Assembly (NCBI RefSeq): GCF_014054725.1
Contig: NZ_CP059563.1
Location: 1,639,749 to 1,703,748, forward strand
From: Conchiformibius steedae
GTDB lineage: Bacteria > Pseudomonadota > Gammaproteobacteria > Burkholderiales > Neisseriaceae
Length of the DNA: 64,000 nt
Reading direction: 5' to 3'
Part shown: positions 1 through 8,538 of the stretch, piece after piece
Layout of the letters: every line of letters begins with the position of its first letter
Position numbering within the stretch: position 1 is the stretch's first letter
Translations under genes and position numbers: made by a program
Notes under the pieces: generated by a model
What the model was told of the DNA's origin: nothing
What the model saw: the letters and a program-made list of their open reading frames with translations, nothing else
The model's database searches: none

Positions 1-1019
1 GACAGTTTATCCATATGTTGAGGGATAGCCGATGCAGCAAGTTCAATGCTTTGAACCGATTCTCGCGTACCATTTACTGCTTGCACACCCAATTTATATT
101 GTTCGGTCATGTCCAATAATTGATGTTTATAATTTTCCTGCCATTCAACCAATTTAAAAACAGCTTGATTCAATTCTTTAAAATTCTCACCAAATTGTTC
201 AGTTAAATTCTGATTAAAATCACTGATGACATCTTTTAAAGCCTTAATAATAGTTTCGGTTGCCGATTTAGCTAATGTTTCAGTAATATTTGCCATTTCA
301 ACCCAAAGCTTCTCTTCAAATTGCTGCTTTTCTTTATAAGACTGTTGAGTCCAATCAAATATTTTTTGCAACGACTCAGTAATATTTGCCATTGCAACCC
401 AAAGCTTCTCTTCAAATTGCTGCTTTTCTTTATAAGACTGTTGAGTCCAGTCAAATATTTTTTGCAACGACTCAACTTGTGTTTCAAGGAGCTTTTGATT
501 ATTAATTTGTTTATCTATTAACTGTACACGCAAAAGACGTACTTGACCCAAAATGCTGTTTTCATTATCTTGAACAATAGAACGTGCCAATTTATTCAAC
601 AACAAAGCCATTTTTTCTGTATTATCGGCTTGCTTAATAAATTTTTCTATTAATTCTTCTGAGCCGATATCATCATCACTATCTCCATCTGATTGAAACA
701 ACGAAATAACCTTTAACAAAACAGACAAACCCAAACCCGTTACACTGGTAACAAACGCTGTTTGCATCCCAGAAATAATAACGTTAAGCTGCTGTTTAAT
801 ATTATCTATTCCATCGAAATCGAGTAATGAAAGCACAATACCAAAGAATGTCCCAAAAATACCGATAGATGTTAATAAAGTTGGGGCAGCTTGAGTAAAT
901 TTAGTTTGTTTTCCATTATAAGTTTTCCAAATTGAAGAACTAAAAACAACTATCAAAATCAATGTGAAAACCAAATTTATTCCACTAAACATTACCCCTA
1001 GTAACTTTATAAAATCCAC
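1..1019 (-). CDS. MotA/TolQ/ExbB-type proton channel protein, ZorA-like (3' end off the left edge)
   Basis: I translated this by hand from the reverse strand; 339 residues are in the window and the frame stays open to base 1. The start is GTG at 1019 with a GGGAG ribosome site 9 bases upstream. Three hydrophobic segments lie near residues 8-30, 47-67 and 79-108. The second contains a Pro-Thr-Leu-Leu and Gly-Thr-Phe-Phe-Gly pattern and the third a Thr-Ala-Phe-Val-Thr-Ser pattern, as in MotA/TolQ/ExbB channels. From about residue 120 the rest is charged, Gln- and Glu-rich and probably coiled coil, and it contains a 32-residue tandem repeat. A short channel head with a long cytoplasmic tail is the design of ZorA, the motor stator of Zorya anti-phage systems. 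ZorB and effector genes would lie further left and are not visible, so the Zorya call is inference. The gene is much richer in AT than ubiB, which fits transfer. Confidence 0.75.
   Translation of the reverse strand, partial: MDFIKLLGVMFSGINLVFTLILIVVFSSSIWKTYNGKQTKFTQAAPTLLTSIGIFGTFFGIVLSLLDFDGIDNIKQQLNVIISGMQTAFVTSVTGLGLSVLLKVISLFQSDGDSDDDIGSEELIEKFIKQADNTEKMALLLNKLARSIVQDNENSILGQVRLLRVQLIDKQINNQKLLETQVESLQKIFDWTQQSYKEKQQFEEKLWVAMANITESLQKIFDWTQQSYKEKQQFEEKLWVEMANITETLAKSATETIIKALKDVISDFNQNLTEQFGENFKELNQAVFKLVEWQENYKHQLLDMTEQYKLGVQAVNGTRESVQSIELAASAIPQHMDKL
283..474. repeat. 96-bp tandem direct repeat (two copies) inside the ZorA-like tail
   Basis: Bases 283-378 and 379-474 are two adjacent copies of a 96-bp unit that differ at only two positions by my alignment. 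The unit is a multiple of three and encodes 32 residues each (about residues 183-214 and 215-246), so the duplication lengthens the coiled coil without breaking the frame. The near-identity points to a recent duplication. Confidence 0.95.
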
Positions 1020-1074
1020 TTTTTACAACTCCCAATAAAATATTAAATCGAGTTACAAGATTAACAAAGAAATA

Positions 1075-2586
1075 CTATTTAAACAACAGCATCAACAATA
1101 AAATCAAAGCAATCAAGCCCAAAAACAGGTTTTGTCGTTGCTGACTGCGAATCAGGGCAAGATAGGCATCGCGCATTTCCTGCTGACGGGCTTCGTCCAC
1201 CAAAGCATGCAGTTTACGCGGCAAGGCAGGCAAAATTTCCGCCCAGTCCGCCGATTCCTGCTTTAAATGATGCCAAAACGCACGCACGCCGATTTGTTCG
1301 TCCATCCATTTCACCAAAAACGGTTTGGCGGTGTCCCACAAATCCAATTGCGGGTCAAGCTGCCGTCCCAAGCCTTCAATATTTAACAGGGTTTTTTGCA
1401 GCAGCACCAGTTGCGGCTGAATTTCTACATTAAAACGGCGGCTGGTTTCAAACAGGCGCATCAACACCAGCCCAAATGAAATTTCTGCTAAAGGTTTGTT
1501 AAAAAAGGGTTCGCACACGGCACGCACCGCTGCTTCCAAATCTTCGGCGCGGGTGTCGGCGGGTACCCAGCCGCTTTCAATGTGGGCAGTGGCAACGCGA
1601 TGGTAATCGCGGTTAAAAAATGCCAGAAAATTAATCGCTAAATAGCGTTTGTCGTAATCGGTCAGGCTGCCGACAATGCCGAAATCCAGCGCAATATAAC
1701 GCCCGTCTGCCGCCACCAAAATATTACCGGGGTGCATATCGGCATGAAAAAAACCGTGTCGGAACACTTGGGTAAAGAAAATTTCCACGCCAAAACGCGC
1801 CAATTGCTGCAAATCAATGTTTTGGGCGCGTAAAGTGGCAATGTCGGAAACGGGCGTGCCGTTCATCCATTCCATCGTCAGCACATCGCGGGCGCACAGG
1901 TCAAAATAAACTTGGGGGACAATCAGTTGTTCGCTATTGGCAAAATTGCGCCGCAGCTGGCTGGCGTTGGCGGCTTCGCGCAGCAAGTCCAGTTCATCGT
2001 GCAGATGTTTGTCAAATTCCGCCACCACTTCACGCGGTTTCAGGCGTTTGCCATCCGCAAACAAGCGTTCTAAACACGCTGCTGCCAATTTCATTAACGC
2101 CAAATCCTGTTCAATTACAGGGGCAAGATTGGGGCGCAAAACTTTTACCGCCACCGTTTCACCCGAATGCAGTACAGCACGATGCACCTGCGCCACCGAT
2201 GCGGCAGAAACAGGCGTTTCGTCAAATTCGGCATACAATTCGTCAATCGGTTTGCCGAATGCGTTTTCAATCTGCCGCCGCGCCAAACCCGCATCAAACG
2301 GCGGTACGCGGTCTTGCAGCTTTGCCAGCTCAAGGGCGTAATCGGGCGGCAATAAATCGGGGCGGGTAGATAACACCTGCCCCAACTTGACAAAAATCGG
2401 TCCTAAACTTTCCAATGCCAAACGCAGGCGCACGGGCAAGGGCTGGTCTGCATAGTCAGGCGACTGCGGCAAACGTACCAACACGCGGCGCAATCCACGA
2501 TTTTTTACGGATTGTGCCACCATCGGCAGCAAGGCATAACGGTAGGCGGTTTTGCCGATTACCACGGCACGGGTAAGTGATTTCAT
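1075..2586 (-). CDS. ubiB: UbiB, atypical kinase/ATPase for ubiquinone biosynthesis
   Basis: This 503-residue protein is of the ABC1/ADCK/UbiB family, which supports coenzyme Q synthesis at the inner membrane. The family's KxGQ motif is at residues 67-70, the nucleotide-binding lysine in VAVKV near residue 148, the HADMHPGN catalytic segment at 281-288, and a DFG triplet at 301-303. A hydrophobic C-terminal segment (about 484-502) is the usual membrane anchor, and the length is typical. The gene ends 55 bases before the ZorA-like start on the same strand, and I saw no terminator between them, so read-through into that gene is possible. The tRNA-Leu pair lies upstream. Confidence 0.95.
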   Translation of the reverse strand: MKSLTRAVVIGKTAYRYALLPMVAQSVKNRGLRRVLVRLPQSPDYADQPLPVRLRLALESLGPIFVKLGQVLSTRPDLLPPDYALELAKLQDRVPPFDAGLARRQIENAFGKPIDELYAEFDETPVSAASVAQVHRAVLHSGETVAVKVLRPNLAPVIEQDLALMKLAAACLERLFADGKRLKPREVVAEFDKHLHDELDLLREAANASQLRRNFANSEQLIVPQVYFDLCARDVLTMEWMNGTPVSDIATLRAQNIDLQQLARFGVEIFFTQVFRHGFFHADMHPGNILVAADGRYIALDFGIVGSLTDYDKRYLAINFLAFFNRDYHRVATAHIESGWVPADTRAEDLEAAVRAVCEPFFNKPLAEISFGLVLMRLFETSRRFNVEIQPQLVLLQKTLLNIEGLGRQLDPQLDLWDTAKPFLVKWMDEQIGVRAFWHHLKQESADWAEILPALPRKLHALVDEARQQEMRDAYLALIRSQQRQNLFLGLIALILLLMLLFK

Positions 2587-2699
2587 TGCAGCAATCCTTT
2601 GTGTGTCGGGCAGCGGGCAAAACGCGCCACCCCATCATGTCAAGCATTCTACCGCCATCGGCAGACGGATTAAAACAATTTTTGCCAATTGCCAAACGA

Positions 2700-2733
2700 A
2701 AAAAATCCCATTGAAAAATCAATGGGATTTTTT
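2700..2733 (-). terminator. Rho-independent terminator of the tRNA-Leu pair
   Basis: A perfect 9-bp stem (2706-2714 with 2719-2727) around a four-A loop is flanked by A and T runs that extend the pairing to about 15 bp. It lies just 3' of the tRNA genes on the minus strand. Confidence 0.85.
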
Positions 2734-2739
2734 GGGAAT

Positions 2740-2826
2740 TGGTGCCCAGAAGAAGACTCGAACTTCCACGCCCTTGCGGACACCAGCACCTGAAGCTGGC
2801 GCGTCTACCAATTCCGCCATCTGGGC
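2740..2826 (-). tRNA. tRNA-Leu (anticodon CAG), copy 1
   Basis: This is an 87-base class II tRNA with an encoded CCA end. The anticodon arm is CCAGC, loop TTCAGGT, GCTGG, which gives anticodon CAG. The long variable arm has stem GTCC/GGGC around a GCAA loop. The acceptor pairs GCCCAGA with TCTGGGC. Confidence 0.97.
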
Positions 2827-2850
2827 AATTTAAATATTCAGAAAAGCATT

Positions 2851-2937
2851 TGGTGCCCAGGAGAAGACTCGAACTTCCACACCCTTGCGGATACCAGCAC
2901 CTGAAGCTGGCGCGTCTACCAATTCCGCCACCTGGGC
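2851..2937 (-). tRNA. tRNA-Leu (anticodon CAG), copy 2
   Basis: This is a second 87-base tRNA-Leu with anticodon CAG and encoded CCA, 24 bases upstream of the first in transcription order. It differs at paired positions only in a compensated way: acceptor GCCCAGG with CCTGGGC, and variable arm ATCC/GGGT. Both copies therefore look functional and were probably transcribed together. Confidence 0.97.
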
Positions 2938-3018
2938 TTTGCTTTTCTGCTTCGTTTGCGTTAGTATTAACGCCACGAAAGAACGCATTATATAAACGCA
3001 TAGGAAAGATTGTCAATC

Positions 3019-5424
3019 ATGAAAAGTAAGAAAAAAACAAACACACTGAATCTACGGGAAAAAGACCCTTATTTAACGCGCGAGCAGCAAAAATACGATG
3101 CCCCCCTGCCCAGCCGCGAATGGATTTTGCAGCTGTTGGAAGAAGCCGGCGTACCGCAAAAAACCACTGCCTTGGCGGATAAGCTGTCCATTACAGCAGA
3201 AGAATTGCCGTTTTTTGAACGGCGTTTAAAAGCCATGGCGCGGGACGGGCAAGTGCTGATTAACCGGCGCGGGCTGGTGTGCGTGGCAGACAAAATTGAA
3301 TTGGTCAAATGCCGCGTGGAAGCCCACAAAGACGGTTTTGGCTTTGCCGTGCCGCTTACGCCCACAGGCGAAGGCGATTTTGTGCTGTATGAACGGCAGA
3401 TGCGCGGGCTGATGCACGGCGACATCGTTACCGTGCGTCCTGCGGGGCGCGACCGTCGCGGACGGCGCGAAGGTCAGGTTTTAGACGTGGTGGAACGCGC
3501 CCAAAAAGAAGTGGTGGGACGCTTCCTTGTGGAACGCGGTGTAGCGGTATTAGAGCCTGAAGACCAGCGTTTGCAGCAAAGCATTATTTTAACGCCCGAT
3601 TCTGTTGCTGCCTACCGTCCGCAAAAAGGTCAAGTGGTGGTGGCACAAATTGACAGCTACCCCGAAGGGCATCGTCCTGCGGTGGCACAAATTATTGAAG
3701 TTTTAGGCGATTACGCCGACAGCGGCATGGAAATTGAAATCGCCCTACGCAAACACCGTTTACCGCACCGCTTCAGTGCCGATTGCGAACAAGCTGCCGC
3801 CAAAATCCCCGCTAAAGTGCGCCCCTCTGACCGCAAAGGGCGTGAAGACCTGCACGATTTGCCCTTGGTAACCATAGACGGCGAAAGCTCACGTGATTTT
3901 GACGATGCTGTTTTTGCGGAAAAAATCGGGCGTAACTACCGTTTGGTGGTGGCAATTGCTGATGTCAGCCACTACGTCCGCACGGGCGATGCCATTGACC
4001 GCGATGCCTTGGAACGCGCCACCAGCGTGTATTTTCCGCGCCGCGTGATTCCCATGCTGCCCGAAAACCTGTCCAACGGCATCTGCTCGCTCAACCCCGA
4101 TGTGGAACGGCTGTGCATGGTGTGCGACATGGTTTTAACCTACGCAGGCAACGTCAAAGAATACCGTTTTTATCCCGCTGTGATGCGCTCACACGCCCGT
4201 TTGACCTATACCCAAGTGTGGAACTGGTTATCCGAAAAAGCAGGCGACGGCGACATCATCAAACCTGAATTCAGCAACAGCCTGAATACTTTATATAAAT
4301 TATTCCAAATTTTGCAGAAAAAACGGCGCACACGCGGTGCAATGGAATTTGAACGCGCCGAAACCGAAATGCTGTTTAATCAACAAGGTAAAATTGAGCG
4401 CATTCAAGCCGTTACACGCAACGATGCCCACAAGCTGATTGAAGAATGTATGTTGGCAGCCAATGTGTGCGCAGCAGATTTTCTGTTAAAAAACAAACAT
4501 CCTGCCCTGTTCCGCAATCACGCGGGACCCACACCCGAAAAACTCGCCACTTTGCGCGAACAACTCGGTTTGCTGGGTTTGAGTTTGGGTGGTGGCGACG
4601 ACCCACAGCCCAAGCATTATGCCGAACTGTCTGCTCAAATCAGTAGCCGTCCCGACCGTGAAATGATTGAAATCATGCTGCTGCGTTCCATGCAGCAAGC
4701 TGTGTACGCCCCTGAAAACGAAGGGCATTTCGGTTTAGCATACGAACACTACGCCCATTTTACCTCGCCCATCCGCCGCTATCCCGACCTGCTGGTACAC
4801 CGCGCCATCAAAGCGGTATTGGCAGGCAAACAACACCACGTTGCGCCCCATACTTGGGCGGAACTGGGTACGCATACGTCCATGTGCGAACGCCGCGCCG
4901 ACGATGCCTCACGCGATGTGGAAAGCTGGCTGAAAACCTATTATATGTTGGATAAAATCGGCGAAGTGTTTGGCGGAAAAGTGTCGGGTGTCGCCAGTTT
5001 CGGCATTTTTGTGACGCTGGACGACGTGCATGTGGAAGGTTCGGTGCATGTGAGCGATTTGGGCGAAGATTATTTCCATTTCCGCCCTGAAATCATGGCG
5101 ATGGTGGGTGAGCGCAGCGGTGTGCGTTTCGGCATGGGCGACCGTGTGACCGTGCAAGTGGCGCGCGCCGATTTGGAAAGTTCGCGCATTGAACTGGTGT
5201 TGCACCACGAAACCCGCCCCAAACGCGGTAAAAAATCCGCCAAACCAACCGAAACTGCGCCCGTTGCCACTGCACCGCGCAGCAAAAAAGTCAAAGCTGC
5301 GAATAAAACCGATATCCAATCTTGCACCAGCAAATCGCTGAAAATGGTAAACGGCAAAATCACGCGGGTATGCGACGACCGTCCCACCACCGCCAAAACC
5401 CGCAGCAAACGGCGTAAAAAATAA
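3019..5424 (+). CDS. rnr: Ribonuclease R
   Basis: This 801-residue 3'-5' exoribonuclease degrades structured RNA and takes part in rRNA and mRNA quality control. An N-terminal winged-helix and cold-shock region is followed by the RNB catalytic domain with the acidic DGESSRDFDDA motif, then an S1 domain (about residues 620-710) and a Lys- and Arg-rich tail, which matches the RNase R layout and length. I chose ATG 3019 because GGAAAG lies about 10 bases upstream; a TTG at 3010 in the same frame is too close to that site. The gene stands alone between the divergent tRNA genes and a terminator. Confidence 0.95.
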   Translation: MKSKKKTNTLNLREKDPYLTREQQKYDAPLPSREWILQLLEEAGVPQKTTALADKLSITAEELPFFERRLKAMARDGQVLINRRGLVCVADKIELVKCRVEAHKDGFGFAVPLTPTGEGDFVLYERQMRGLMHGDIVTVRPAGRDRRGRREGQVLDVVERAQKEVVGRFLVERGVAVLEPEDQRLQQSIILTPDSVAAYRPQKGQVVVAQIDSYPEGHRPAVAQIIEVLGDYADSGMEIEIALRKHRLPHRFSADCEQAAAKIPAKVRPSDRKGREDLHDLPLVTIDGESSRDFDDAVFAEKIGRNYRLVVAIADVSHYVRTGDAIDRDALERATSVYFPRRVIPMLPENLSNGICSLNPDVERLCMVCDMVLTYAGNVKEYRFYPAVMRSHARLTYTQVWNWLSEKAGDGDIIKPEFSNSLNTLYKLFQILQKKRRTRGAMEFERAETEMLFNQQGKIERIQAVTRNDAHKLIEECMLAANVCAADFLLKNKHPALFRNHAGPTPEKLATLREQLGLLGLSLGGGDDPQPKHYAELSAQISSRPDREMIEIMLLRSMQQAVYAPENEGHFGLAYEHYAHFTSPIRRYPDLLVHRAIKAVLAGKQHHVAPHTWAELGTHTSMCERRADDASRDVESWLKTYYMLDKIGEVFGGKVSGVASFGIFVTLDDVHVEGSVHVSDLGEDYFHFRPEIMAMVGERSGVRFGMGDRVTVQVARADLESSRIELVLHHETRPKRGKKSAKPTETAPVATAPRSKKVKAANKTDIQSCTSKSLKMVNGKITRVCDDRPTTAKTRSKRRKK

Positions 5425-5434
5425 ATAAAAAAAC

Positions 5435-5463
5435 AACAGGCTGTGAATATAACAGCCTGTTTG
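5435..5463 (+). terminator. Terminator after rnr
   Basis: A perfect 9-bp stem (5436-5444 with 5452-5460) has a seven-base loop and is flanked by A and T residues on both sides. It could also serve the M14 gene that converges on it. Confidence 0.75.
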
Positions 5464-5471
5464 CTTATTAC

Positions 5472-5578
5472 TATAGTTGATTAAAATCGCAACGATACCG
5501 CGTTGCCAACGCCCTGATGTACTGTTCGTACACGGCGGGCGTTGTCGCCTTGTCTCGTTTTTATTTTTATCAACTATA
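5472..5578. mobile_element. Correia-like miniature inverted-repeat element (107 bp)
   Basis: The element begins TATAGTTGATTAAAA and ends TTTTTATCAACTATA, a terminal inverted repeat with TA at each outer end. The interior contains GCGTTGCC, GTACTGTTCGTAC and GTTGTCGCCTTGTCTCG words. The size, the TATAGT(G/T)GATTAA ends and the GCGTTGCC and CGCCTTGTC words recall the Correia elements (CREE) of Neisseria, although the sequence is not identical. It lies in the gap between rnr and the convergent M14 gene and contains no gene. Confidence 0.75.
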
Positions 5579-5591
5579 AAACGGATTCAAT

Positions 5592-6743
5592 TTATTCTGC
5601 CGTTTCTTCCTGATTCGCCGTCAAATTTTGACACACCGCCAAAAACGCCGACAACACACTTTCCCCCAAACGCAACGAACGCTGACCGTTCCAACCAAAA
5701 TCATCATCGGGCAGATTGTCGTTGTCTTTAAACGGCATTTCCAAAGTATAAGCCAAACAGCCAAATGTATTGCCAACATAATGCGTTGCCAAGCTCAAAT
5801 CCGCCTGTCCCGCCGCATCTTTTTCATAGCCATGCACATCCTGAAAATCAGGCGATGCTGCTGCAAAAGCCTGTTTAAAAAGGTTTTCCAGCGCGGCAAT
5901 GCGTTCATTGTAATTCGGCACGCCTTCCGTTCCCGCCACAAACACATAAGGAATGCTTTCATCGCCATGCACATCTAAAAACACATCTACACCGATTTCA
6001 TGCATTTTTTCACGCACATAAAACACTTCAGGGCTGGTTTCCACGCTGGGCGACAGCCATTCGCGGTTTAAATTCGCGCCCGCCGCATTGGTACGCAGAT
6101 TGCCACGCACCGAACCATCGGGATTCATATTCGGCACAATGTAAAATGTGGCTTTGTCCAACAAAGCCCGCGCCGTGGGGTCTTGCGCGTCCAGCAAACG
6201 CGCCAGCATGCCTTCCACAAACCATTCCGCCATAGTTTCCCCAGGGTGCTGACGGGCAATCACCCAAATTTTCAAATCGCTTTCCGCCTGATTGCCCACC
6301 GTCAGCAAATTGATGTCGCGCCCGTCCACCGTGCTACCCAAGTCGTCAATCTGACACAAACCGCTGCCCTGCGCTTCCCCCAGCAAATTCAAATGCTGTT
6401 CGTGCGAATACGGTTCAAAATAAGCGTAATAAATGCTGTTTGCCAAAGGCGTATGTTCAATGGTAAACACGCCGTTGTCAAAACGCGAAGGCACACGAAA
6501 CCAGTTTTGACGGTCGTAAGATGCCACCGCCTGATAACCTGCCCAGCCCAAAGGGTAAGCCGATTCGCCCGCGTTTTCAAAATGCATGGTGCAAGGCGTG
6601 TACGCCGCGCCCTGCAAACGGAAATAAAACCACTGTTTAAAATCCGAAGCATTGTCGCAACGCAAATCCAAACGGATATCGGCAGGATTGGACGCATCTT
6701 TTACCACCACCGCGCCCGCATCAAACATCGTACTGATTTTCAT
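5592..6743 (-). CDS. M14-family zinc carboxypeptidase, cytosolic type
   Basis: The 383-residue protein has the fold order of cytosolic carboxypeptidases of subfamily M14D: an N-terminal beta domain (about 1-130) and then the peptidase domain. Zinc ligands H166 and E169 lie in HPGET, the third ligand is H259 in DVHGDE, and the catalytic base is E335 in TLEMPF. The NMNPDGSVRGNLR and GANLNREW segments are substrate-binding motifs of the family. There is no signal peptide, so it should act in the cytoplasm. The substrate is unknown; eukaryotic relatives trim glutamates from protein tails. It starts 18 bases after ftsB and probably shares the eno-ftsB transcript. Confidence 0.88.
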   Translation of the reverse strand: MKISTMFDAGAVVVKDASNPADIRLDLRCDNASDFKQWFYFRLQGAAYTPCTMHFENAGESAYPLGWAGYQAVASYDRQNWFRVPSRFDNGVFTIEHTPLANSIYYAYFEPYSHEQHLNLLGEAQGSGLCQIDDLGSTVDGRDINLLTVGNQAESDLKIWVIARQHPGETMAEWFVEGMLARLLDAQDPTARALLDKATFYIVPNMNPDGSVRGNLRTNAAGANLNREWLSPSVETSPEVFYVREKMHEIGVDVFLDVHGDESIPYVFVAGTEGVPNYNERIAALENLFKQAFAAASPDFQDVHGYEKDAAGQADLSLATHYVGNTFGCLAYTLEMPFKDNDNLPDDDFGWNGQRSLRLGESVLSAFLAVCQNLTANQEETAE

Positions 6744-6761
6744 CTGATTCTTTCAGGAAGA

Positions 6762-7031
6762 TTACTGGATTTTATAAAACGTCTCGCCTGCTTGAATATA
6801 ATGCAGCTGGCTGCGGGCGATTTCGGTTACGGCTTCATAACCGTTTTTCAAATCATCCACTTCCGCTTTCAATTCCTGATTGCGCTGCACCAAACGGCGG
6901 TTTTGTTCCTGCGCTGCCTGCGCTTTTTGGCGCATTTCGCTGTATTGTGAACGCAATCCTTTGTTATGAAACCAAATCTGATATTGCAAACCCAAAAACA
7001 CGAATGCAAGTATCGCACTAATATATTTCAT
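6762..7031 (-). CDS. ftsB: Cell division protein FtsB
   Basis: The protein has 89 residues: a short cytoplasmic start, one membrane segment (about residues 4-20), and then a periplasmic coiled coil rich in Gln, Glu and Arg. This is the layout of FtsB/DivIC, which joins FtsL and FtsQ in the divisome and helps activate septal wall synthesis. Its position directly after eno is the common arrangement in beta- and gammaproteobacteria and supports the call. Confidence 0.9.
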   Translation of the reverse strand: MKYISAILAFVFLGLQYQIWFHNKGLRSQYSEMRQKAQAAQEQNRRLVQRNQELKAEVDDLKNGYEAVTEIARSQLHYIQAGETFYKIQ

Positions 7032-7044
7032 GACACACCTGTTT

Positions 7045-7071
7045 GGAAGCTGCTGTCAAACAGCAGCTTCC
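7045..7071 (-). other. Intercistronic hairpin between eno and ftsB
   Basis: A perfect 12-bp inverted repeat (7045-7056 with 7060-7071) has a 3-base loop. No T-run follows it on the transcribed strand, so it does not look like a normal terminator. It may stabilise the eno message or dampen ftsB expression. Confidence 0.7.
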
Positions 7072-7079
7072 CTTTAAAA

Positions 7080-8369
<1,290 letters not shown>

Positions 8370-8471
8370 TTACTCCTCAAATACGCTGTTTCAATGGCAT
8401 GACAAGAATCAAACTTGCCAAAACTGCCTTAATTATACCCTGTTCGCCTGCGGCAAAACACTGGCAGGCAC

Positions 8472-8503
8472 AAAAAAGCACACCGTTTTTTACACGGTGT
8501 GCT
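8472..8503 (-). terminator. Terminator of tpsA
   Basis: A 10-bp perfect stem (8477-8486 with 8494-8503) is followed on the minus strand by six T residues. It separates tpsA from eno. Confidence 0.85.
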
Positions 8504-8538
8504 GCTTTGTTACACTAGACTGTTAGTCTGATACCGAA

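Noticed and set aside
2456..3016. 186-residue reading frame running through both tRNA-Leu genes
   Set aside because: Its repeated GGGIGRRASFRC segments are the translation of the two tRNAs; it is a known annotation artefact.
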